Source of the DNA: Silvimonas terrae
GTDB taxonomy: Bacteria > Pseudomonadota > Gammaproteobacteria > Burkholderiales > Chitinibacteraceae
Length of the DNA stretch: 64,000 bases
Direction: 5' to 3'
NCBI RefSeq assembly: GCF_014202765.1
Contig: NZ_JACHHN010000002.1
Location: 310,001 to 374,000 of the forward strand
Part shown: in pieces, positions 40,918 through 49,797 of the stretch
Numbering within the stretch: position 1 is the stretch's first letter
Layout: each line of letters opens with the position of its first letter
The notes under the pieces: model-generated
Told to the model about the DNA's origin: nothing
What the model saw: only the letters and a program-made list of their open reading frames with translations
The model's database searches: none
Position numbers and translations under genes: made by a program

Positions 40918-41002
40918 GTGAGGGGTGAGGGGGGAGGAGTGAGGTGTAAAAACAGCCGCGGTTGGCGGTTTTACCCCTCACGCCTCACTCCTTACACCTC
41001 AC
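40918..41002 (+). repeat. Purine-rich imperfect long inverted repeat
   Basis: The left arm (40918-40951) is built from GTGAGG-like units ending in TGTAAAA. The right arm (40969-41002) is its imperfect complement built from CCTCAC-like units starting TTTTACC. The 17-nt centre has a GCC/GGC mini-stem. It fills almost the whole gap between the binding-protein and first permease genes. Such a stem-loop could act as an mRNA stabiliser or partial terminator, so that more binding protein than permease is made, as after malE in E. coli. Confidence 0.75.
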
Positions 41003-41015
41003 AGCGGAGCCTCTC

Positions 41016-41960
41016 ATGACTCAACACGTTCTAGATGCCTTGCCAGCGGGCAGTCCGGCTACCGTCGCGCCGATATCGCCGCGCCGCGCCAGCAATCCTT
41101 TGGCAAAACTGCTGTTAACGCCGTCGGTGGCTGTCCTGTTTTTATGGATGATCGTCCCGCTGGCCATGACGCTGTATTTCTCGTTTATCCGCTACAACCT
41201 CCTGAACCCGGATCAGACCGGTTTTGTGGGACTGGATAACTACAGATATCTGCTGGAAGACCCGACGTTCTGGCCGTCCATTGGCCACACGCTGGTGCTG
41301 ATTGGCTCAGTGCTGGCGATCTCGGTCATTGGCGGCACGCTGGTCGCCGTCTTGTTTGACCAACCCTTTGCAGGCCGCGGTATTGCTCGACTCCTCGTTA
41401 TCGCGCCCTTTTTTGTGATGCCCACGGTCAGTGCGCTGATCTGGAAAAACATGGTGTTGCACCCGGTGTATGGCCTGTGGGCCGGCATCTTCCGTCACCT
41501 TGGCTTGCAGCCGATTGACTGGCTGGCGGACTACCCCATGTGGTCGGTGATTGTGATGGTGGCGTGGCAATGGTTGCCGTTTGCCTTCCTGATCTTGCTC
41601 ACCTCACTGCAATCGCTCGATACCGAGCAAAAAGAAGCCGCGCAACTGGATGGCGCCGGCCCGGTACGCATCTTTGTCTACATCACGCTGCCGCACCTGT
41701 CGCGCGCCATTGCCGTGGTGATCATGATCGAGACCATCTTTTTGCTGTCGATCTTTGCCGAGATTTTCACCTCCACCGCCGGTGGCCCAGGTACGGAAAC
41801 CACCACGCTGACCTGGCTGATTTACTCGATCGGCTTGCAACAGTTTGATATCGGTATTGCCTCTGCGGGCGGGGTCATCGCGGTGATTCTGGCGAACGTC
41901 GTGTCGTTCTTCCTTGTGCGCATGCTCGCTAAAAACCTCAAAGGGGAGTACGACAAATGA
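41016..41960 (+). CDS. ABC transporter permease (MalF type)
   Basis: A 314-residue inner-membrane subunit with about six helices. The cytoplasmic N-terminus is Ala/Pro-rich; helix one is LLLTPSVAVLFLWMIVPLAMTLYFSF. The ATPase-contacting EAA-like loop reads EQKEAAQLDGAGPVRIFVYITLPHLS (about 220-245), a standard MalF-type sequence. GGAG lies before ATG 41016. Its stop overlaps the next permease start (ATGA). It would form the arabinitol channel with the MalG-type partner. Confidence 0.94.
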   Translation: MTQHVLDALPAGSPATVAPISPRRASNPLAKLLLTPSVAVLFLWMIVPLAMTLYFSFIRYNLLNPDQTGFVGLDNYRYLLEDPTFWPSIGHTLVLIGSVLAISVIGGTLVAVLFDQPFAGRGIARLLVIAPFFVMPTVSALIWKNMVLHPVYGLWAGIFRHLGLQPIDWLADYPMWSVIVMVAWQWLPFAFLILLTSLQSLDTEQKEAAQLDGAGPVRIFVYITLPHLSRAIAVVIMIETIFLLSIFAEIFTSTAGGPGTETTTLTWLIYSIGLQQFDIGIASAGGVIAVILANVVSFFLVRMLAKNLKGEYDK

Positions 41961-42766
41961 ACGAAAAAGCCCCGATCTGGGTCGGTGTGCTGGGCTGGGC
42001 CGTGGCGCTGGTGATCTTTATGCCCATCTTCATCATTGCCATTACCGCCTTCAAAACCGAACAAGACGCGTATTCACTCACCCTGTTTTTTACGCCCACC
42101 CTGCAAAGTTTTCATGAAGTGTTCGAGCGCAGCCATTACCTGTCGTTTGTCAGTAACTCGGTGATTGTTTCGTTTGGCTCGACCTTCTTGTCGCTGGCCA
42201 TTGCCGTACCGGCAGCGTATTCGCTGGCGTTTTTTCCGGGCAAACGCGCCCAGAAAACGCTCTTGTGGATGCTCTCGACCAAAATGATGCCCGCCGTAGG
42301 GGTGCTGATCCCGATCTACTTGCTGGCCAAGAATGCCGGTTTGCTCGATAGCGTGACGGGTCTGGTCATCATCTACACGCTGATCAACCTGCCGATTGCG
42401 GTGTGGATGGCCTTTACGTACTTCAACGAAGTCCCCAAGGAAATCCTGGAAGCCGCGCGTATTGATGGCGCCAGCGCCTGGCAGGAAATGCTGCACCTGC
42501 TGCTGCCCACCTCGCTGCCGGGTCTGGCATCCACGGCCTTGCTGCTGGTGATCCTGTCGTGGAATGAGGCGTTCTGGAGTCTGAATCTCTCCAGCTCCAA
42601 CGCCGCGCCGCTGACCGTGTTCATTGCTTCGTATTCCAATCCGGAGGGGCTGTTCTGGGCCAAGCTCTCGGCGGCATCGCTGCTGGCGGTCGCCCCCATT
42701 CTGTGTCTGGGCTGGATTGCCCAAAAGCAACTGGTGCGCGGCATGACCTTCGGGGCGGTGAAATGA
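41957..42766 (+). CDS. ABC transporter permease (MalG type)
   Basis: A 269-residue second permease with six helices. Visible features are the first helix GVLGWAVALVIFMPIFIIAITAFKTEQD, SNSVIVSFGSTFLSLAIAVPAAYSLAF, LSTKMMPAVGVLIPIYLLAKN and the EAA loop EVPKEILEAARIDGASAWQEMLHLLLPTSLPGL. The STKMMP motif is typical of polyol permeases. It overlaps the previous gene by 4 nt and its own stop overlaps the HAD phosphatase start (ATGA), so the three are coupled. Confidence 0.95.
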   Translation: MNEKAPIWVGVLGWAVALVIFMPIFIIAITAFKTEQDAYSLTLFFTPTLQSFHEVFERSHYLSFVSNSVIVSFGSTFLSLAIAVPAAYSLAFFPGKRAQKTLLWMLSTKMMPAVGVLIPIYLLAKNAGLLDSVTGLVIIYTLINLPIAVWMAFTYFNEVPKEILEAARIDGASAWQEMLHLLLPTSLPGLASTALLLVILSWNEAFWSLNLSSSNAAPLTVFIASYSNPEGLFWAKLSAASLLAVAPILCLGWIAQKQLVRGMTFGAVK

Positions 42767-43425
42767 CACTCAGCCATCTGATCTGCGATTGCGACGGCGT
42801 TTTGCTGGATAGCGAAAGCGTGGCGCTGGCGGCGATTCTGGATGGGCTGTCGGGCCGCATGGCGCGGGATCAACTGGATCAATTCTTGCGCCCGCGTCTG
42901 GGCATGACCATGCATCACATCGCAGAGGATATGGCGCGCGATCTGGGCCTGCGGCTGACGCCAGAAGAAACACTGCATCTGGAAACCTCGGTCGAAGACC
43001 GCTGCATTGCCGAAGCCCAAGCCATCAACGGTGTGTTGGCTGCCTTGCAAAGCGTGCATTTGCCCATGGCGGTGGCCAGCAACAGTAGCCAGGCACGGGT
43101 AGAGGCCGGCTTGCGCAATGCCGGTTTATGGAGCCTGTTCGCAGGCCGCGTCTACACGCCGGGCCGTGGGCTGCGCCCCAAGCCCGCGCCGGATTTATAC
43201 CGCGCCGCATGCCAAGGGTTGAGTGCGGTAGCTGCAACAACCCTGGTGCTGGAAGACAGCGTTGCGGGCGTGACCGCCGCGCGCGCTGCCGGATTGACCG
43301 TGCTGGGGTTTGTCGGCGCGCGCCACGGCGAGCCCACGGCTGCGCAGCGCCTGCGTGATGCCGGTGCGACCGATGTCTTTGACGATATGACCACCTTGCC
43401 GGCGCGACTTGCCGCCTGGCATTAA
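42763..43425 (+). CDS. HAD-superfamily phosphatase (beta-phosphoglucomutase-like)
   Basis: A 220-residue HAD hydrolase, subfamily IA. Motif I is LICDCDGVLLDSES with the nucleophile and acid Asp, motif II is VASNSSQARVEAGL, motif III the Lys in GRGLRPKPAPDLY, and motif IV is LVLEDSVAGVTAARAAGLTVLGFVG. A helical cap lies between I and II. It is inserted between the permease and ATPase genes of the polyol transporter, an arrangement I also recall from smo/mtl-type operons. It may dephosphorylate a sugar or polyol phosphate. The substrate is unknown. Start at 42763 overlaps the permease stop. Confidence 0.92.
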   Translation: MTLSHLICDCDGVLLDSESVALAAILDGLSGRMARDQLDQFLRPRLGMTMHHIAEDMARDLGLRLTPEETLHLETSVEDRCIAEAQAINGVLAALQSVHLPMAVASNSSQARVEAGLRNAGLWSLFAGRVYTPGRGLRPKPAPDLYRAACQGLSAVAATTLVLEDSVAGVTAARAAGLTVLGFVGARHGEPTAAQRLRDAGATDVFDDMTTLPARLAAWH

Positions 43426-43474
43426 CTCGACACATAACGGTTTGCACCAAGCCAGACCGACGAAGGAGCCCGAT

Positions 43475-44575
43475 ATGGCCAGCATGACCTTGCGAGATGT
43501 GCAGAAAAGCTACGAGACGGTAGAAGTGCTGCGCGATATCAATCTGGATATCGCTGATGGCGAATTCGTGGTGTTTGTCGGCCCCTCTGGCTGCGGCAAA
43601 TCCACCCTGTTGCGCATGATTGCCGGGCTGGAAGAAATCACCGGTGGCGAATTGAAGATCGGTGATGCGCGCATGAACGATGTCCCCGCCAGCAAGCGTG
43701 GCATTGCCATGGTGTTCCAGAGCTACGCCCTGTACCCGCACATGACGCTGTACAACAACATGGCGTTCGGGCTGAAGATTGCCGGTAAATCCAAAGAAGA
43801 GATTGATGTGGCGGTCAAGCGCGCAGCAAAAATCCTGCACATTGATCACTTGCTGGACCGCAAACCCAAGGCGCTCTCCGGCGGCCAACGCCAGCGCGTG
43901 GCCATTGGCCGCGCTATCACTCGTGAGCCGGCGGTGTTTTTGTTTGATGAACCGCTCTCCAATCTGGACGCCGCGCTGCGCGTGAAGATGCGGCTGGAGT
44001 TCGCCAAGCTGCATGATGACCTCAAGACCACCATGATTTATGTGACCCATGATCAGGTCGAAGCCATGACGCTGGCCGACAAGATTGTGGTGTTGTCCGC
44101 CGGCCGCATTGAGCAAGTGGGCTCGCCGCACACCCTGTATCACCACCCGGCCAACCGCTTTGTCGCCGGTTTTATTGGTTCACCCAAGATGAACTTCATT
44201 GAGGGCGAAGTGGCTGCCATCGGGCCGGATCATATCGTCGTCAAGCTGGCTGGCGGTCAGCAAACCGCTGCGGTGGATGGCACTGGTTTGAACGTGGGTG
44301 ACAAGGTGACGCTGGGTATTCGCCCGGAGCATCTCGCGGTCGACCCGGCCGGGCAGTTTCAGGCCACCGTCACCGCACAAGAATCGCTGGGGGATCACGC
44401 TTTTGTCTATGCCAGCTATGCCGGTGCACAGGAAGGACTGATTTTGCGCGTGCCTGATGAAGACGAGTACGTCACCGGCAGCGCCATCCGCCTTTCTGCT
44501 GATCCCAATCGCTGCCATGTCTTCAATGCCGAAGGGCTGGCCTGCCCGCGCACCCGGATGCTTGCCGCAGCCTGA
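43475..44575 (+). CDS. ABC transporter ATPase (MalK/UgpC type)
   Basis: A 366-residue ATP-binding subunit. Walker A is GPSGCGKSTLLRMIAG, the Q-loop is VFQSYALYPHMT, the signature is ALSGGQRQRVAIGRAI, Walker B is VFLFDEPLSNLD and the switch His is in YVTHDQVEAMTLAD. After about residue 235 a MOP/OB regulatory domain follows (FIGSPKMNFIEGEV, LGIRPEHLAVDP), as in MalK and SmoK. GAAGGAG precedes the ATG at 43475. With the two permeases and the binding protein it completes the importer. Confidence 0.95.
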   Translation: MASMTLRDVQKSYETVEVLRDINLDIADGEFVVFVGPSGCGKSTLLRMIAGLEEITGGELKIGDARMNDVPASKRGIAMVFQSYALYPHMTLYNNMAFGLKIAGKSKEEIDVAVKRAAKILHIDHLLDRKPKALSGGQRQRVAIGRAITREPAVFLFDEPLSNLDAALRVKMRLEFAKLHDDLKTTMIYVTHDQVEAMTLADKIVVLSAGRIEQVGSPHTLYHHPANRFVAGFIGSPKMNFIEGEVAAIGPDHIVVKLAGGQQTAAVDGTGLNVGDKVTLGIRPEHLAVDPAGQFQATVTAQESLGDHAFVYASYAGAQEGLILRVPDEDEYVTGSAIRLSADPNRCHVFNAEGLACPRTRMLAAA

Positions 44576-44668
44576 GTTTTAAAGATGGGATGGTACGTCG
44601 CGCAAACCGGGCCTTGCAGGGCAGCCGGGGGCGGCGTGCGGTCAAAAGAAACCAACAAGGAGAACATC

Positions 44669-46054
44669 ATGACCATCAACGCAACTGGCCCGTATACCTG
44701 GCTGCATCTGGGCGCGGGGTCATTTCACCGTGCGCATCAGGCCTGGTATCTGCACCGCCTGCGCCAGGCCGGCGACCACACCTGGACGCTGGCACTGGGC
44801 AATATCCGCGAAGACATGTCGCCCTTGCTGGCCGCGCTGGCACGGCAAAAGGGCGAGTACACGCTGGAAACCATCACGCCGGAAGGCGTACATGAGTATG
44901 AAACGGTGCGCTCCATCAGCAAGATCGTCCCGTGGGATGCGCAACTGGCCGCACTGGTCGAAACAGGCGCGGCGGCGCAGACCCGTGTGATCTCGTTTAC
45001 TGTGACCGAAGCGGGCTATTACCTTGATCAGCATTTCAAACTGGATGTCACCAACCCGGATCTGGCGGCGGACCTCAAGGGGGACAAGCGCACGATTTAT
45101 GGCGCGCTGCATGCCATTCTGAGCGCGCGGCGTGCGGCAGATCAGGGTCCGGTGACGCTGCTGAACTGCGACAATCTGCGCCACAATGGCGAGCGCTTTC
45201 GCGATGGCATGCTGCAATTTCTGGCGCTGCGGGGCGAAACCGGTCTGGCGGACTGGGTGACGGTGAACACGGCCAGCCCCAATTGCATGGTTGACCGGAT
45301 TACCCCGCGTCCGGTGCCCGCCGTGCGGGAGCGGGTCAAGGCCGCCACCGGGGTTGATGATGAAGTGCCGGTGATGGGCGAGAGCTTTATCCAGTGGGTG
45401 GTAGAAGACCACTTTATTGCCGGCCGGCCCGCGCTGGAAAATGTCGGCGTCGAGATGGTCGAATCCGTGCAGCCGTATGAAGAGGCCAAAATCCGCATTC
45501 TCAATGCCAGCCATAGCTGCATTGCCTGGGCGGGCACCTTGATTGGCCTGACCTATATTCACGAAGGCACTCATGTGCCCTCGATCCGGCAAATGGCCTA
45601 CGCCTACGTGACCGAAGACGTCATCCCGTGCCTTTCGCCCAGCCCGCTTGATCTGGGCAAATACCGCGATGTGGTGCTGGACCGCTTTGGCAACCCGAGC
45701 ATCCAGGACAGCAACCAGCGCGTGGCGGCCGACGGGTTCTCCAAAATTCCGGGTTTTATCGCGCCCACGCTGAACGAGTGCTTCAAACGCGGCGCAACGC
45801 CTGGCGCCACGGCCATGTTGCCAGCGCTGTTTTACGTATTCCTGCAGCGCTGGGCAGATGGCAAGCTGCCATACGAATATCAAGACGGCATTCTGGACGC
45901 CAGCGCTACCCGCGCCATGCTGGCCGCCGCCGACCCGATTGCCGCATTTTGTGCCGATCCGATGTTATGGGGCGCCATTGCTGGCAAGCCGGAGTTTGTT
46001 GTGCTGATGCGCGAGTCGGTGGAACGGGTCAACGGTTGGCTGGCGACACAGTAA
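44669..46054 (+). CDS. dalD: D-arabinitol 4-dehydrogenase
   Basis: A 461-residue long-chain polyol dehydrogenase that oxidises D-arabinitol to D-xylulose with NAD. It follows Klebsiella DalD almost block by block: [23 protein letters not shown] at the N-terminus, [53 protein letters not shown], the catalytic [21 protein letters not shown] (Lys and His) and [26 protein letters not shown]. The sister enzymes mannitol dehydrogenase and fructuronate reductase differ in these blocks, so the assignment is fairly specific. AAGGAGA precedes ATG 44669. It lies between the transporter genes and xylulokinase. Confidence 0.92.
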   Translation: MTINATGPYTWLHLGAGSFHRAHQAWYLHRLRQAGDHTWTLALGNIREDMSPLLAALARQKGEYTLETITPEGVHEYETVRSISKIVPWDAQLAALVETGAAAQTRVISFTVTEAGYYLDQHFKLDVTNPDLAADLKGDKRTIYGALHAILSARRAADQGPVTLLNCDNLRHNGERFRDGMLQFLALRGETGLADWVTVNTASPNCMVDRITPRPVPAVRERVKAATGVDDEVPVMGESFIQWVVEDHFIAGRPALENVGVEMVESVQPYEEAKIRILNASHSCIAWAGTLIGLTYIHEGTHVPSIRQMAYAYVTEDVIPCLSPSPLDLGKYRDVVLDRFGNPSIQDSNQRVAADGFSKIPGFIAPTLNECFKRGATPGATAMLPALFYVFLQRWADGKLPYEYQDGILDASATRAMLAAADPIAAFCADPMLWGAIAGKPEFVVLMRESVERVNGWLATQ

Positions 46055-46074
46055 GGCTGCACACAGGAGAGGTT

Positions 46075-47544
46075 ATGTATCTCGGCATTGATCTGGGCAC
46101 TTCTGAAGTCAAAGTGGTGCTGCTTGATAGCCGCAACAACATCGTTGCCAGCGCTGGTACGACGCTGACCGTGAGTCGCCCGCACCCGCGCTGGTCAGAA
46201 CAAGACCCCGCCGCGTGGTGGGATGCCACGGTGGATGCCATCGACAAACTGCGGGCGGCACATCCAGCGCAGTTTGCCGAGGTGCGCGCCATTGGCTTGT
46301 CCGGCCAGATGCATGGTGCTGTGGTGCTGGATGCCGCAGACCAGGTACTGCGCCCGGCCATCTTGTGGAACGACATGCGCGCCGCTGATGAATGTCGTGA
46401 ACTCACCGAACTGGCGCCAGATCTGCATCAAATTGCCGGCAACCTGGCCATGCCGGGCTTTACCGCGCCCAAACTGCTGTGGCTGCGCCGGCATGAACCG
46501 GAGGTCTACGCCAGCACGGCCACCGTGCTGCTCCCCAAAGACTGGCTGCGTTTCAAACTGACGGGTGAAAAGGCGTCCGATCCCTCGGACGCCGCAGGCA
46601 CATTGTGGCTGGATGTCGCCCGGCGTGACTGGTCTGACACGCTGCTGGCCGCCACCGGCCTGACCCGCGCACAGATGCCCAAGCTGGTCGAGGGCGATGC
46701 GGTGTCTGGTTTTCTGCGGCCGCAGTTGGCGGCACGCTGGGGCTTGTCGACCGGCGTCATGGTCGCGGGTGGCGGTGGCGACAACGCGGCCAGCGCAGTC
46801 GGCATTGGCGCCACCGTGCAGGGTGACGGGTTTATCTCTCTGGGGACGTCTGGTGTGATGTTTGTGGTCAATGACCGCTTTCGTCCCAACCCGGCGTCTG
46901 CCGTGCATGCCTTCTGCCACGCTTTGCCCAACCGCTGGCATCAAATGAGCGTGGTGCTGTCCGCCGCCAGTTGTCTGCGCTGGCTGTGCCGGCTGACCGG
47001 GACCGATGAAGCCACCTTGCTGCCAGAAGTGGCTGCATTGTCGCTGGACATGCTGGATCAATCCCCCGTGTTCTTGCCCTATCTGTCTGGCGAGCGCACA
47101 CCGCACAACGACCCGTTCGCCCAAGGGGTATTCCACGGCATGACCCATGCGACAGATCGGGCCATGTTGGGTTACTCCGTACTGGAAGGCGTGACGTTTG
47201 CGCTCAAGGATGGGCTCGACGCTTTGCGTGCCGCCGGCACAACGGTCGATACGCTCTCGCTCATGGGGGGTGGCGCGCGTAGTCCGTACTGGGCGCAACT
47301 GATTGCGGATGTGCTCAACCTGCGCATCATCACCCACCACGGCGGCGAAGCGGGCGGGGCGCTGGGGGCCGCCCGCCTGGGCTGGTTGTGCGCGGGCGGT
47401 AACGAGGCCGATATCTGCCAGAAACCGCCGGTGCGGGCCGAGTATCTGCCGCAGACGCAGCGTGCCGACGTACTGGCGCATCGCCTGGCGTTCTATCGGG
47501 ATGTCTATCTGCAGCGCCCGCAAACGCAACTGGTTCGGGGTTAA
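46075..47544 (+). CDS. xylB: Xylulokinase
   Basis: A 489-residue FGGY carbohydrate kinase that phosphorylates D-xylulose to xylulose 5-phosphate. The first ATP motif is YLGIDLGTSEVKVVLLD. Then come the substrate block GLSGQMHGAVVLD with RPAILWNDMRA, DASGT-like SDAAGTLWLDVARRDWS, GGGGDNAASAVGIG, and the C-terminal FGGY signature region VLEGVTFALKDGLDAL with LMGGGARSPYWAQLIADVL. The start at 46075 follows CAGGAGA. It ends the arabinitol operon and takes the product of DalD. No strong terminator is seen directly after it; an inverted repeat at 47573-47617 may partly serve. Confidence 0.95.
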   Translation: MYLGIDLGTSEVKVVLLDSRNNIVASAGTTLTVSRPHPRWSEQDPAAWWDATVDAIDKLRAAHPAQFAEVRAIGLSGQMHGAVVLDAADQVLRPAILWNDMRAADECRELTELAPDLHQIAGNLAMPGFTAPKLLWLRRHEPEVYASTATVLLPKDWLRFKLTGEKASDPSDAAGTLWLDVARRDWSDTLLAATGLTRAQMPKLVEGDAVSGFLRPQLAARWGLSTGVMVAGGGGDNAASAVGIGATVQGDGFISLGTSGVMFVVNDRFRPNPASAVHAFCHALPNRWHQMSVVLSAASCLRWLCRLTGTDEATLLPEVAALSLDMLDQSPVFLPYLSGERTPHNDPFAQGVFHGMTHATDRAMLGYSVLEGVTFALKDGLDALRAAGTTVDTLSLMGGGARSPYWAQLIADVLNLRIITHHGGEAGGALGAARLGWLCAGGNEADICQKPPVRAEYLPQTQRADVLAHRLAFYRDVYLQRPQTQLVRG

Positions 47545-47572
47545 TCGGGCCGGACGCGCTGGTATGTCCTAT

Positions 47573-47617
47573 ATTTACCCGGATAAAATTTGACCTGATA
47601 TTTTTATCCGGGTAAAT
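47573..47617 (+). promoter_or_regulatory. Twin 14-bp operators around the hydrolase promoter
   Basis: ATTTACCCGGATAAAA (47573-47588) and its exact complement in the right arm (47602-47617) form a 16-bp inverted repeat. Each arm is itself a near-palindrome, TTTAYCCGGRTAAA, so they look like two operators about 30 bp apart, three helical turns. A promoter TTGACC (47590-47595), 17 nt, TAAATT (47613-47618) lies between and under them. The regulator is not in the neighbourhood. Confidence 0.6.
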
Positions 47618-47647
47618 TGCAGCCTCATACTCTGTGAGGCACACATC

Positions 47648-48541
47648 ATGACGAGGCTGAAAGCCAACGGTATCGAACTGGCCTGGGATAGCTTTGGGAG
47701 CGCATTGGCAGAACCCATTGTGCTGATCGCCGGGCTAGGCAGCCAGATGATCCGCTGGACCGTGCCGTTCTGTACGGCACTGGCCGCCCGGGGCTATCGC
47801 GTTATCCGGTTTGATTTGCGTGACACCGGGCAGTCCACGTACTTTGATCACTATCCTGCGCCCGATTTCGCTGTGTTGACAGCCGAACTGCGCGCCGGCC
47901 GGCAACCTCCGCTGGCCTACACGCTGGAAGACACGGCGGCAGATGTAGTCGGTCTGCTGGACGCATTGGGCATTGCCCGGGCCCATATTGTCGGGCGCTC
48001 CATGGGCGGCATGATTGCGCAGTTACTTGCCAGCCTGTATCCGGAACGGGTGCTGTCACTGACCTCCATCATGTCCAGTTCTGGTAATCCGGCGTTGCCT
48101 GCGGCCGCGCCGGAAGTCATGGCGCTGATGACCCGCCCCGCGCCAGACCCGCGGCTGGATGAAGATGGCTTTGTTGCGCATGGGCTCGCTTTTGCCCGGC
48201 GCATTGCCGGCACTGGTTCTCCGTTCAATGTCGAACAGCACGAGATACTCCTGCGGGAGGAATGCCGGCGCGGCAGGAGCGCAGGCGGTTTTGCCCGGCA
48301 GATTGCCGCGATTGCGGCTTGCGGGGACCGTACACCCGGACTGGCATCCATTACCGCGCCTGCGCTGGTAATCCACGGTGCGGATGACCCCGTGTTTTTA
48401 CCGGCGTGTGGCGAGGACACCGCGCGAGCCATCCCCGGTGCTCGTTACATGTTGCTGGCAGGCATGGGGCACGATCTGCCGCCCGCGTTATATGAGACGG
48501 TGATAGAGGCCATTGCCAGCAACTGCCAAGGCCCAGGGTAA
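47648..48541 (+). CDS. Alpha/beta hydrolase
   Basis: A 297-residue hydrolase of the alpha/beta fold. The oxyanion region is PIVLIAGLGSQMIRW, the strand-4 block VIRFDLRDTGQS, the nucleophile elbow GRSMGGM with Ser, the acid in VIHGADDPVF and the His in LAGMGHDLP. A cap domain (about 150-215) covers the active site. It resembles lactone or ester hydrolases such as the catechol-pathway 3-oxoadipate enol-lactonase type, but nothing confirms a substrate. No signal peptide. It is monocistronic, and the twin operators at 47573-47617 predict tight control by an unlinked regulator. Confidence 0.9.
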   Translation: MTRLKANGIELAWDSFGSALAEPIVLIAGLGSQMIRWTVPFCTALAARGYRVIRFDLRDTGQSTYFDHYPAPDFAVLTAELRAGRQPPLAYTLEDTAADVVGLLDALGIARAHIVGRSMGGMIAQLLASLYPERVLSLTSIMSSSGNPALPAAAPEVMALMTRPAPDPRLDEDGFVAHGLAFARRIAGTGSPFNVEQHEILLREECRRGRSAGGFARQIAAIAACGDRTPGLASITAPALVIHGADDPVFLPACGEDTARAIPGARYMLLAGMGHDLPPALYETVIEAIASNCQGPG

Positions 48542-48575
48542 ACACGACTTGAGGCCAGGGGCGCGGCTCTGGTTT

Positions 48576-48593
48576 AATCAGTCCAAACTGATT
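48576..48593 (+). promoter_or_regulatory. Dyad upstream of the threonine aldolase gene
   Basis: AATCAGT (48576-48582) and ACTGATT (48587-48593) form a perfect 7-bp inverted repeat with a 4-nt spacer, 41 nt before the ATG. Possible operator; no regulator is suggested by context. Confidence 0.35.
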
Positions 48594-48634
48594 GCCAATA
48601 TGCGCCGCAGCCACAAGCCGGCAGCGCTTTGAAA

Positions 48635-49690
48635 ATGGATTACCCGCCCATGCAAAAAACCGCGTTCGCCAGTGACAACACTTCCGGTATCTGCCCGGAA
48701 GCGCTTGAATCCTTTATTGCTGCCAATACTGCCAATATGGCGTCTTACGGTAATGATGAGTGGACCCGTCGCGCCTGCGATGCCATTCGTGACCTGTTCC
48801 AGACCGATTGCGACGTGTTCTTTGTGTTTAACGGCACCGCCGCCAATTCGCTGGCGCTGGCCTCGCTGGTGCAGAGTTATCACAGCATCATTTGTCACAA
48901 GCTCTCTCACGTCGAAACGGACGAATGCGGCGGCCCGGAGTTTTTCTCCAACGGCACCAAGCTGTTGCTGGCCGAAGGCGAGGGCGGCAAGCTGGATGTC
49001 GAAGGTATCGCCCGCCTGGTCGCGGCCCGTACTGATATCCACTATCCCAAACCGCGCGCCGTGACCATCACGCAATCGACCGAAGTTGGCACCGTGTATT
49101 CGCTGGCAGAAGTCCAGGCCATCGGCGCGACCTGTCGGGAGATGGGTCTGGCGTTCCATATGGATGGCGCACGCTTTGCCAACGCCGTAGCGCATCTGGG
49201 TGTCAGCCCGGCGGAACTGACCTGGAAAGCGGGTGTAGATGTACTGAGTTTTGGCGGCACCAAGATGGGTATGCCAGTGGGTGAGGCCGTGGTGTTCTTC
49301 AATCACCAGTTGGCGCAAGACTTTGCCTACCGCTGCAAACAGGCCGGGCAACTGGCCTCCAAAATGCGTTTTCTGGCCGCGCCGTGGGTGGGCATGTTGC
49401 AAGACAATGCCTGGCTCAAACGTGCTACCCATGCCAACGCTATGGCCACACGCCTCTCGGATGCGCTTGCCGCGTTGCCGGGCGTGTCGCTGATGTTTCC
49501 CACACAAGCCAATGCCGTATTTGTGAACTTGCCTGCCAACGCGGCTCAAGTGCTCAAAGAGAAGGGCTGGGCGTTCTACAGCTTTATCGGTGCCGGCGGT
49601 GCGCGCTTTGTGTGTTCGTGGGCAACCACAGTTGAAGAAGTAGACACGCTGGTGGCGGATGTACAAACCGGGCTGAGCGTCGCTGGCTAA
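48635..49690 (+). CDS. Low-specificity L-threonine aldolase-like PLP enzyme
   Basis: A 351-residue fold-type-I PLP enzyme that splits L-threonine or allo-threonine to glycine and acetaldehyde. Family blocks are FASDNTSGICPEALESFIAANTANMASYGND, FVFNGTAANSLAL, HVETDECGGPEFF, ITQSTEVGTVYSLAEVQAI, LAFHMDGARFANAVAHLG and the PLP lysine in LSFGGTKMGMPVGEAVVFF. The pattern fits the proteobacterial LtaE-like beta-eliminating lyase family; some members act on phenylserine. ATG 48635 is chosen (48650 also possible); neither has a clear ribosome site. A palindrome lies 41 nt upstream. Confidence 0.88.
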   Translation: MDYPPMQKTAFASDNTSGICPEALESFIAANTANMASYGNDEWTRRACDAIRDLFQTDCDVFFVFNGTAANSLALASLVQSYHSIICHKLSHVETDECGGPEFFSNGTKLLLAEGEGGKLDVEGIARLVAARTDIHYPKPRAVTITQSTEVGTVYSLAEVQAIGATCREMGLAFHMDGARFANAVAHLGVSPAELTWKAGVDVLSFGGTKMGMPVGEAVVFFNHQLAQDFAYRCKQAGQLASKMRFLAAPWVGMLQDNAWLKRATHANAMATRLSDALAALPGVSLMFPTQANAVFVNLPANAAQVLKEKGWAFYSFIGAGGARFVCSWATTVEEVDTLVADVQTGLSVAG

Positions 49691-49797
49691 ACTCTCTGTG
49701 ACAGTGGCGTGACCGTTTATTCCTCTGGCGTGCGCGGCCGGCCGTAGTGCCATCTATGCTTTCATGATTACACCCAGCACCAGCCCCTGGGGGAAAA

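Noticed and set aside
46195-47529. 444-codon minus-strand frame opposite xylB
   Set aside because: Arg/Gln/His-rich shadow of the xylulokinase gene; no start context.
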